NCBI GenBank assembly: GCA_009711705.1
Contig: VENG01000018.1
Location: 37,879 to 101,878, forward strand
Origin: Bacillota bacterium
GTDB taxonomy: Bacteria; Bacillota; Desulfotomaculia; Desulfotomaculales; VENG01
Direction of reading: 5' to 3'
Length of the DNA stretch: 64,000 nt
Position 1 is the stretch's first letter. Every line of letters starts with the position of its first letter. Both the position numbers and the translations under genes were made by a program. Below, in pieces: positions 26,500 to 33,794 of the stretch. The notes below the pieces were generated by a model that did not search any database, was not told the origin of the DNA, and saw only the letters and a program-made list of their open reading frames with translations.

Positions 26500-27522
26500 G
26501 TGAGTGTAAATATACTAGGTGTTGAAACTTCATGCGATGAGACGTCAGCTGCGGTGGTTGTGGACGGGCTTAATGTAAGCTCCAACATTATTTCTTCTCA
26601 GATAGATGTGCATAGGAAATTTGGAGGGGTTGTTCCGGAAGTTGCTTCGCGCAAACACCTGGAAATGATCAACGCAGTCATACAAGAAGCACTGGATGAG
26701 GCAAAAATTGGGTTTGAAGATTTGGATGCCGTTGCCGTAACCTACGGTCCCGGTCTTGTGGGGGCACTTTTAGTGGGGGTGGCCGCAGCTAAAGCAATGT
26801 CCTTTGCTCTGAACGTACCTTTAGTGGGTGTTAACCATCTGGAGGGACATGTTTACGCAAATTTTTTAAATAACCCCGGGCTGAACTTTCCGCTCCTGTG
26901 TCTGGTTGTTTCCGGTGGGCATACAGATTTGGTGCTGATTAACGGTTACAATGACTACAACGTGGTTGGCCGTACACGGGATGATGCCGCCGGTGAAGCA
27001 TTCGATAAAGTGGCACGGGTATTGGATTTGGGATACCCCGGTGGCCCGGTAATAGATAAAATAGCCAGGGAGGCTGATCCTACGGCGATAAAACTCCCGC
27101 GGGCTTACCTGGAAGAAGGTAGTTTGGATTTTAGTTTCAGCGGTCTAAAGACCGCAGTGGTAAACTATGCTCACAGAGCGAAGCAGCGGGGAGAGACGGT
27201 AGACAAGGAAAACTTGGCCGCCGGTTTTCAACAAGCGGTGGTGGATGTGCTTGTTGATAAAGCTATAGCTGCAGCGAAAAAGTATAATACGCCGGTATTA
27301 ATGCTGGCCGGAGGAGTTGCCGCCAACTCACAGCTGCGCCACCAGCTAGGGGAGCGGGCAAATGCTGAAGGAATGGAATTGGTGTACCCCCCACTTGTTC
27401 TTTGTACCGACAATGCAGCTATGATTGCTTGTGCCGGTTACCATAAATATTTGCGTAAGAATTTTGCCCCGCTTACCTTAAATGCCATTCCAAATTTAAA
27501 ACTGGGTGAGGATAAGTATTAA
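26500..27522 (+). CDS. tsaD: tRNA N6-adenosine threonylcarbamoyltransferase
   Basis: 340 residues from GTG. ETSCDETSAAVV opens the ASKHA ATPase fold; NHLEGHVYA carries the HxxxH metal ligands; SGGHTDLV, DDAAGEAFDKVARVL and LAGGVAANSQLR complete the signature. With TsaB and TsaE it makes t6A37 in ANN-decoding tRNAs. Standard length and complete. Confidence 0.97.
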   Translation: MSVNILGVETSCDETSAAVVVDGLNVSSNIISSQIDVHRKFGGVVPEVASRKHLEMINAVIQEALDEAKIGFEDLDAVAVTYGPGLVGALLVGVAAAKAMSFALNVPLVGVNHLEGHVYANFLNNPGLNFPLLCLVVSGGHTDLVLINGYNDYNVVGRTRDDAAGEAFDKVARVLDLGYPGGPVIDKIAREADPTAIKLPRAYLEEGSLDFSFSGLKTAVVNYAHRAKQRGETVDKENLAAGFQQAVVDVLVDKAIAAAKKYNTPVLMLAGGVAANSQLRHQLGERANAEGMELVYPPLVLCTDNAAMIACAGYHKYLRKNFAPLTLNAIPNLKLGEDKY

Positions 27523-27523
27523 A

Positions 27524-27567
27524 TTATCCACTGCTGTGGATGCCTTTCCTGTGGATAGTGTGGATAA
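27524..27567. promoter_or_regulatory. Cluster of DnaA-box-like 9-mers
   Basis: Within 44 bp: TTATCCACT (27524), TGTGGATGC (27535), TGTGGATAG (27550) and the perfect consensus in reverse, TGTGGATAA (27559-27567). Such density suggests DnaA binding in the tsaD downstream spacer. There is no dnaA gene or AT-rich unwinding element nearby, so it is not proposed as the origin. Confidence 0.45.
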
Positions 27568-27618
27568 GTCTGTTAATAACTTGATACATAAAAGGTTGGC
27601 TTTGTGGAATGAAAAATT

Positions 27619-28977
27619 ATGAATAAATGTCCTAAACAAGAGTATATAAGAGCCTTAGCGCTTTATAGTGCCCAGAGTGGTAATATTTTGCCTATAACTT
27701 CGCGCTGCAATGTTAATTGTATTTTTTGCAGTAACCGGCAAAATGATCCGCAAGTGGAAGTATTTAACACGCCTCTTGTAAAATTAGGGGAAATAGAGGA
27801 ATGTCTGGAGTTTATGGATATACACAGCCCTGTGATTATTGGGGAATCTGTAACTCGAATATCAGAGGGGGAGCCCTTTACCCACCCGCAGATAAAGGAT
27901 ATCCTATGCCTGGTGCGCCGTCGCCTACCCCATAATTTAATTCAAATTACCTCCAATGGAAGCCTGCTAAATGAAGACATGGTATCCTTCCTGGCAAATT
28001 TAGGAGGAATTGTTGTCTACTTATCTTTGAATAGCTGTCGCCCTGAGGTTCGGGCTGACATGATGAGAGATCATGATGCTCATAGAGCTATAATGTCCGC
28101 GCAAATGTTAAATCAATCAAAAGTGCAATTTCACGGTAGCGTGGTGGCAATGCCTCATATATACGGGTATGATGACTTGGAGGAAACCATTCTTTATTTA
28201 GCAGGAGAGGGGGCTCAAACCATACGGGTATTTATACCTGGTTATACCAAAAAGGCTCCGGATACTCTACGTTTCCCGCCTGAGCTGCCCGGTGAGGTTC
28301 GCAAAATGATATCCGGCCTGCGGGATAAGATTAATGTGCCGGTTACCTGTGAACCCCCGGCTCTAAATGACCTGAGGCCGGAAGTGGTGGGAGTAATTGC
28401 CGGTACAGCGGCAGAACGTGCGGGAATTGCGCCCGCGGACCTGATCGCGGAAATTGACGATTATATTCCGTGTTCTCGCGTAGATGCTTTCCATCGTTTG
28501 CGGGATGCTGAGTATCCCGTGGTGTATCTAGAGCGAAAAAAGGAAACACTCAGCTGCCGGATACGCAAAAAGGCCGGTGAATCGCCGGGTGTGGTGATGG
28601 AATATGACCTTGGCCCGGAGTGGCAGGAAATAAACAAAGTAGCAGGCAGTTACGGGGCTAAGAAAGTTTTAGTGGTTACATCGAGCTTAGCGGAAAATAT
28701 AGTCCAACTGGGTATAAAGCGGTTTGCAAAAGACCTGGAGTGCCGGGTAATAGCCGCACGTAACAGTTTTTTTGGCGGCTCCATTAGTGCTGCCGGTCTG
28801 TTGGTATTGGAAGATATGGTTACTGCGGTACAAGAATTTGTGTCCGTCTCCGGTGGTTGGACCCCGGATTTAGTGCTTTTACCCCCGGTTGCCTTTGATC
28901 ACCGGGGAAGGGATTTGATTGGAATATCCTACAAAGAATTTGAGGAAAAGACCGGCCTGGCGGTGGAAATAATATGA
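27619..28977 (+). CDS. Radical SAM protein with PDZ and DUF512-like C-terminal domains
   Basis: 452 residues. CNVNCIFC near residue 30 is the radical SAM [4Fe-4S] motif and EGEPFTHPQIKD the SAM-side loop. A PDZ-like domain follows at ~255-315 (VIAGTAAERAGIAPADLIAEID). The end (ARNSFFGGSISAAGLLVLEDM) matches the DUF512 'NxFFGxxIxVAGLLxG' pattern. In the usual DUF512 proteins PDZ comes first and then the radical SAM core, so the order here is rearranged. Function unknown. Confidence 0.75.
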   Translation: MNKCPKQEYIRALALYSAQSGNILPITSRCNVNCIFCSNRQNDPQVEVFNTPLVKLGEIEECLEFMDIHSPVIIGESVTRISEGEPFTHPQIKDILCLVRRRLPHNLIQITSNGSLLNEDMVSFLANLGGIVVYLSLNSCRPEVRADMMRDHDAHRAIMSAQMLNQSKVQFHGSVVAMPHIYGYDDLEETILYLAGEGAQTIRVFIPGYTKKAPDTLRFPPELPGEVRKMISGLRDKINVPVTCEPPALNDLRPEVVGVIAGTAAERAGIAPADLIAEIDDYIPCSRVDAFHRLRDAEYPVVYLERKKETLSCRIRKKAGESPGVVMEYDLGPEWQEINKVAGSYGAKKVLVVTSSLAENIVQLGIKRFAKDLECRVIAARNSFFGGSISAAGLLVLEDMVTAVQEFVSVSGGWTPDLVLLPPVAFDHRGRDLIGISYKEFEEKTGLAVEII

Positions 28978-29054
28978 TATACGGGTTGTGGCCAGGCGCC
29001 GGTTGTAATATATTAGAAGCTGAAGATGATCAATTTTGAAAAGGAGGATTCTCC

Positions 29055-29486
29055 GTGAAGGTTAAACAAATATCTGTTTTTTTGGAGAATAAGACCGGCC
29101 GGCTGGCCCAGGTGACCAAAGTTTTAGGGGAACAGAATATCAATATAAGGGCCCTTTCCATCGCTGATACCACTGATTTCGGTATTTTGAGGCTTATCGT
29201 CAGTGACCCTGACAGGGCTTACGAAGTATTAAAAAAAGGGGGATTTACTGTTAGTGGTACCGATGTAATCGCTGTTGAAGTCACTGACGAACCGGGAGGG
29301 TTATCCAAGGCACTTGAAACACTGCAGGGCGTGCATATTAATATCGAATACCTTTATGCCTTCATACAAAAATCTTCTAACGCGGCACTGGTGGTATTTA
29401 GGGTGGAAAAGCTGGATGAAGCCATTGAAGAACTGCAGAAAAAAGGCTTTAGGATTTTAGAAGGAGACAAGGTTTATAACGTTTAA
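29055..29486 (+). CDS. Tandem ACT-domain protein
   Basis: 143 residues from GTG after AAAAGGAGG. Two ACT repeats: KQISVFLENKTGRLAQV...INIRALSIAD and AVEVTDEPGGLSKALETL...INIEYLYAF. Such stand-alone proteins are presumed amino-acid sensors and often accompany aryl-CoA ligases. Followed by a terminator. Confidence 0.88.
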   Translation: MKVKQISVFLENKTGRLAQVTKVLGEQNINIRALSIADTTDFGILRLIVSDPDRAYEVLKKGGFTVSGTDVIAVEVTDEPGGLSKALETLQGVHINIEYLYAFIQKSSNAALVVFRVEKLDEAIEELQKKGFRILEGDKVYNV

Positions 29487-29522
29487 GGGCGACAGGTTAG
29501 GAAACGCTACTATATATCAACC

Positions 29523-29552
29523 AATCCTCCCCTCAGGGGGAGGATTATTTTT
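29523..29552 (+). terminator. Intrinsic terminator
   Basis: AATCCTCCCC/GGGGAGGATT stem, four-base loop, then ATTTTTA. Ends the ACT-domain gene. Confidence 0.85.
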
Positions 29553-29602
29553 AGTAGTACAGAAAAGGTTTGTGATAAAACTTGCGTTTGGAGGTATTAA
29601 AT

Positions 29603-30178
29603 TTGTCTAAAAAAGAGCTGCGCAAAGAAGTTATACAGGGGCGGATGGCATTGTCGGAGCAAGAGGTAAGCAGTAAAAGCAACGATATTACCAGAGCCAT
29701 TATCAACATGAAGGAATACCAACAGGCCACAACCATTATGGCCTATGTTGATTTCCGGCATGAAGTACAAACAGGCGAGCTTATCAGAAGAGCCCTTAAT
29801 GACGGTAAAAGATTAGCTGTTCCCTTGACTGACATGGAGGGTAAGCGGCTTGTTCCGTCACTGCTAAAGGAATTTCCCGAGGACCTTACCCCGGGGGCGT
29901 ATGGTATCCTGGAACCCAGGCCCGAGTGCCTAAGGCCTATTACCCCGGGTGAGCTGGATCTGGTTATTGTACCGGGCGTGGCTTTTGATGAAAAGGGAAA
30001 CCGTTTGGGTTACGGTGGAGGGTTTTATGACCGCTTCTTGCCTCAAACCGGTAAAGATTGTATTTGGCTGGCTCCTGCCTTTGAGCTTCAATTGCATGAC
30101 AATGTTTATCCTGACCAGCATGACTGTCCGGTGCACATCTTAGTAACTGAGGACAGGATTATAAAAAAAGTACGATAA
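29603..30178 (+). CDS. 5-formyltetrahydrofolate cyclo-ligase
   Basis: 191 residues from TTG at the proper distance after TTTGGAGG; the seven codons before it are the ribosome site. LSKKELRKEVIQGR, PGVAFDEKGNRLGYGGGFYDRFL are diagnostic. Converts 5-formyl-THF to 5,10-methenyl-THF with ATP, feeding C1 metabolism, which fits the formate genes that follow. The 180 bp to the next gene are AT-rich with no clear element. Confidence 0.93.
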   Translation: MSKKELRKEVIQGRMALSEQEVSSKSNDITRAIINMKEYQQATTIMAYVDFRHEVQTGELIRRALNDGKRLAVPLTDMEGKRLVPSLLKEFPEDLTPGAYGILEPRPECLRPITPGELDLVIVPGVAFDEKGNRLGYGGGFYDRFLPQTGKDCIWLAPAFELQLHDNVYPDQHDCPVHILVTEDRIIKKVR

Positions 30179-30359
30179 ATTAGTTCCCTTATTTCTTAAA
30201 GTATAAACGGCTAAAAAGTCAGAATATTTGAAGGAATTTCACAACTAGAAGGCGAAATTTAAAAGCGTCAAAAAAATCAAGCCTAGATGTTGGAGTGAGG
30301 TTGCAGTATCATATGATGAGAGTGGGAAAGTGAGAATTGAGAGGGAGGAGGGGACAAAT

Positions 30360-30854
30360 TTGGGTGGATGTCAGTGTGGATGTGAACATAAGACTGAACA
30401 GCCCGAGCAGGAGGCCCTTAAAAAGGTATTTGCTAAATACAGCGGTGTAAAGGGAGCCTTAATTCCTGTTCTACAAGAAGCCCAGGAAATTTACGGTTAT
30501 CTTCCTAAGGAAGTTATGCAGCAAATTTCAAAGGAGATGGGCATTCCGTTTAGTAAAACCTTCGGAGTGGTTACCTTTTATTCCCAGTTTCATTTAAAGC
30601 CTCGGGGGCGCAATATTATTCGTGTCTGCCAGGGAACGGCCTGTCACGTTCGGGGTGCGTCTAAAGTTTTTAATGCTGTTGAGCAGAAGTTGGGAATTGG
30701 ACCTAATGAAACTACAGAGGATCTTCGTTACACTCTGGAAACCGTGGCCTGTCTTGGCGCTTGCGGTCTGGCCCCGGTGATGATGGTCAATGATCAAACG
30801 CACGGGCGCCTTACCCCTGATAAGGCTGCCGCTATCTTGGATAAATACGAATAG
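30360..30854 (+). CDS. NuoE/HydC-like [2Fe-2S] subunit of a NAD-linked formate dehydrogenase complex
   Basis: 164 residues from TTG behind GGGAGGAGGGG; a GTG at 30330 is less likely. After a Cys-rich start (GGCQCGC) the thioredoxin-like fold carries CQGTAC and CLGACG, the four ligands of the N1a-type cluster. First gene of a four-gene operon ending with selenocysteine formate dehydrogenase, so it probably belongs to a HylC/NuoE-type diaphorase module. Confidence 0.9.
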   Translation: MGGCQCGCEHKTEQPEQEALKKVFAKYSGVKGALIPVLQEAQEIYGYLPKEVMQQISKEMGIPFSKTFGVVTFYSQFHLKPRGRNIIRVCQGTACHVRGASKVFNAVEQKLGIGPNETTEDLRYTLETVACLGACGLAPVMMVNDQTHGRLTPDKAAAILDKYE

Positions 30855-30870
30855 AAAGGAGGTTTCCCTG

Positions 30871-32823
30871 GTGAACAGACTAATTGATAAATGTTGTGAT
30901 AAGTGCCGGCACACGCCGCAGAACCCTTGTCAAGATTTTATTAAATGCCGCAAGGAAGGACCTATTTGTCATGAAGATGAAAGCTGCCGGGAAAAGCGGC
31001 AGAACCTTCTAAACTCGGTCCACCTTCCTGCGGATTCAGAAAACCGGCAGATACTTATTTGTGCCGGTACAGGCTGTGCCTCCTCAGGGTCTGGAGCTTT
31101 GGTGAGCACCCTGGATGAGGAACTTAAGAAAAACGGTCTTGCCGATAAGGTAGAAGTAAAAATCACCGGTTGTCACGGCTTTTGCGAGCAGGGGCCTCTG
31201 ATGATTATAGAACCCCATAAAACATTTTATACCCGGGTGCAGGAAGATGATATTGCTGAAATAGTGGAAAGTGATCTGGTGGGTGGCGAGGTTGTTGAAC
31301 GTCTCCTTTATAAGGATCCCACCACCGGACAGAACGCTAAAACCTATGAAACCGTACCTTTCTACGCCAAGCAGAAGCGCCTGGTTTTATCAAATTGTGG
31401 CCATATCAACCCTGAGGTTATTGGCGACTATATAACTAATGACGGCTACGTGGCCCTGCACAAAGTGCTTTCGGAAATGAAGCCCGAAGAAGTAGTGGAG
31501 GAAGTCAAGAAGGCAGGCCTGCGCGGCCGTGGTGGAGCCGGCTTCCCAACGGGATTAAAATGGGGATTTGTGCGCCAGGCCGAGGGAGATAAAAAATACG
31601 TAGTCTGTAATGCCGACGAAGGAGACCCGGGTGCCTTCATGGATCGCAGTGTGCTGGAAGGTGACCCCCATGCTGTGTTGGAAGGAATGCTTGTTTGTGG
31701 TTATGCTGTTGGTGCCGATGAAGGATATATATACGTGCGTGCAGAGTATCCCCTGGCCATTAAGCGCCTGCAAATTGCCATAGCCCAAGCAGAAGAGTGT
31801 GGTCTGCTAGGGGACAATATCCTGGATTCAGGCTTTAATTTTAGATTAAAAATCAAAGCCGGTGCCGGTGCCTTTGTGTGCGGTGAGGAAACGGCGCTCT
31901 TAACTTCTATAGAAGGTAACCGTGGTATGCCGCGGGTGCGCCCGCCCTTCCCGGCCAATAAAGGTCTTTGGGATAAGCCTACCAATCTTAATAATGTGGA
32001 GACGTACGGTAACGTTCCACATATAATCAGGAACGGCAGCCAGTGGTATGCTTCGCTGGGAACCGAAAAGAGTAAGGGCACCAAGATTTTCGCACTGACC
32101 GGTAAGGTAAACAATACCGGCCTAGTGGAAGTGCCCATGGGCATTACCATGCGGGAGATTATCTTTGGTTTAGGCGGAGGCATACAAGGTGGTAAGAAGT
32201 TTAAAGCTGTCCAGATAGGTGGCCCGTCTGGCGGGTGTCTGCCGGAAGAGCAGCTTGACCTATCGGTTGACTATGATTCACTAACCGCGGCCGGTGCTAT
32301 GATGGGTTCCGGCGGTCTGGTGGTCATGGACGAAACTACCTGTATGGTGGACGTTGCCCGCTTTTTCCTGACCTTTACCCAGTCGGAGTCCTGCGGTAAG
32401 TGTACCCCCTGCCGTGAAGGTACCACCCGTATGCTGGAGATACTTACACGCATATGTGACGGCGAAGGTAAGATGGAAGATATAGATCAACTGGAGCGGC
32501 TGGCCAGAGTAGTTAAGAACACTGCTCTTTGCGGTTTAGGACAAACCTGTCCGAACCCCATACTATCTACGTTGCGCTATTTCAAAGATGAATATTTGGC
32601 TCATATTCAGGATAAGCGTTGCCCTGCCGGAAATTGCACGGCCCTTTTAAGTTATGTTATTAATGAAGAAAAGTGTAAGGGCTGCGGTAAATGTGCCAAG
32701 TCCTGCCCGGCCGGAGCTATTACCGGAGAAAAGAAACAGCCGCATAAGATTGACCCTTCACTGTGCATTAAATGCGGTAGTTGTGTGACAAATTGTAAGT
32801 TTGACGCCATTGAAACGGTTTAA
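30871..32823 (+). CDS. NuoF/HydB-like NADH-binding subunit
   Basis: 650 residues from GTG after AAAGGAGG. N-terminal thioredoxin-like [2Fe-2S] domain (CAGTGCASSG, CHGFCEQGP), then the FMN/NADH domain with LRGRGGAGFPTGLKW and NADEGDPGAF, the SLBB region, CGKCTPCREGTTR with CGLGQTCPNP for a [4Fe-4S] cluster, and a C-terminal two-cluster ferredoxin (CKGCGKCAKSCP, CIKCGSCVTNC). Same layout as the beta subunits of electron-bifurcating hydrogenases and formate dehydrogenases. It would exchange electrons between NAD(H), ferredoxin and FdhA. Confidence 0.94.
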   Translation: MNRLIDKCCDKCRHTPQNPCQDFIKCRKEGPICHEDESCREKRQNLLNSVHLPADSENRQILICAGTGCASSGSGALVSTLDEELKKNGLADKVEVKITGCHGFCEQGPLMIIEPHKTFYTRVQEDDIAEIVESDLVGGEVVERLLYKDPTTGQNAKTYETVPFYAKQKRLVLSNCGHINPEVIGDYITNDGYVALHKVLSEMKPEEVVEEVKKAGLRGRGGAGFPTGLKWGFVRQAEGDKKYVVCNADEGDPGAFMDRSVLEGDPHAVLEGMLVCGYAVGADEGYIYVRAEYPLAIKRLQIAIAQAEECGLLGDNILDSGFNFRLKIKAGAGAFVCGEETALLTSIEGNRGMPRVRPPFPANKGLWDKPTNLNNVETYGNVPHIIRNGSQWYASLGTEKSKGTKIFALTGKVNNTGLVEVPMGITMREIIFGLGGGIQGGKKFKAVQIGGPSGGCLPEEQLDLSVDYDSLTAAGAMMGSGGLVVMDETTCMVDVARFFLTFTQSESCGKCTPCREGTTRMLEILTRICDGEGKMEDIDQLERLARVVKNTALCGLGQTCPNPILSTLRYFKDEYLAHIQDKRCPAGNCTALLSYVINEEKCKGCGKCAKSCPAGAITGEKKQPHKIDPSLCIKCGSCVTNCKFDAIETV

Positions 32824-32841
32824 GAGGGGAGGGTGATTGTA

Positions 32842-33771
32842 ATGGCTTCTGTGACCCTGACTATTAACGGGGTTAAGGTGACCGTCCCCAAAGGTACCAC
32901 CGTGCTGGATGCGGCTCAACAAGCAGGTATATTTATCCCTACATTTTGTCATGATCCCGAACTTACCAAGTACGGGGCCTGCCGCATTTGCGTAGTGGAA
33001 ATTACCGGTATGCGCAACCTGCCTGCCTCCTGTGCTACTGACGCCACAGAAGGTATGGAGGTTTTCACCGAATCACCGGCAGTAATCGAGGCCAGGAAGA
33101 CTATTCTGGAGCTTTTATTAGCAAATCATCCCCTGGATTGTCTTACCTGTGATAAAAACGGCGCATGCCGTTTGCAGGATTATTGTTTCCGGTATGGTGT
33201 TAAGGAAACCGGCTTTGAAGGGGCTAAAAAGGACCACCCCATCGACGATAGTAACCCGTATATTCTGCGGGATGCCAATAAATGTATTCTGTGCGGCCGA
33301 TGTGTAAGGACTTGTGCCCAAATAGAGGATAGAAGCGTAATAGACTTTGCCTATCGTGGTTTTAATACTAAAGTGGCCACCGCCATGGATTTACCTTTAG
33401 CAGACTCTGACTGTGTATACTGCGGGCGTTGTGTGGCGGTTTGCCCGGTGGGGGCCTTGATGATTAAGCCGCTGATGGGTTTGGGTAGAACATGGGAAAT
33501 TGAAAAGAGACCGGTCACTTGTACCTTCTGTGAAAGTGGCTGCACCTTTAATCTCAATGTTAAGGACGGAAAGGTTATCGGTATTACTCCGCTTGAGCCC
33601 GGAAAGGGACGCCCGCTGTGTCTGAAGGGGCGCCTGGCTCTGGAGTTTAAATATTGTGATGACCCGCCCACCGCTCCTATGCTCAAGAAAGACGGACAAT
33701 TTGTACCTGTGCCCTGGGCAGAGGCCCTGGGTATTAAAGATATAATTAATAAGATTATTGACTTGAAGTAA
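32842..33771 (+). CDS. NuoG-like Fe-S subunit (paralogue of the FdhA N-terminus)
   Basis: 309 residues from ATG with GGGAGGGTGATTGTA. Domains: [2Fe-2S] (CHDPELTKYGACRICVVE), His/Cys [4Fe-4S] (HPLDCLTCDKNGACRLQDYC), two ferredoxin clusters (CILCGRCVRTC, CVYCGRCVAVCP), and a final molybdopterin-type [4Fe-4S] segment CTFCESGCTFN. It stops where the catalytic domain would begin. The same domain run, highly similar, forms the N-terminus of the next gene, so this is a tandem duplication. It likely works as an electron-carrying adaptor. Confidence 0.88.
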   Translation: MASVTLTINGVKVTVPKGTTVLDAAQQAGIFIPTFCHDPELTKYGACRICVVEITGMRNLPASCATDATEGMEVFTESPAVIEARKTILELLLANHPLDCLTCDKNGACRLQDYCFRYGVKETGFEGAKKDHPIDDSNPYILRDANKCILCGRCVRTCAQIEDRSVIDFAYRGFNTKVATAMDLPLADSDCVYCGRCVAVCPVGALMIKPLMGLGRTWEIEKRPVTCTFCESGCTFNLNVKDGKVIGITPLEPGKGRPLCLKGRLALEFKYCDDPPTAPMLKKDGQFVPVPWAEALGIKDIINKIIDLK

Positions 33772-33794
33772 TGGTGAAGGGAGGGATACCTTAA

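Noticed and set aside
27524..27567. Replication origin at the DnaA-box cluster
   Set aside because: No dnaA/dnaN, no AT-rich unwinding region and only four boxes.
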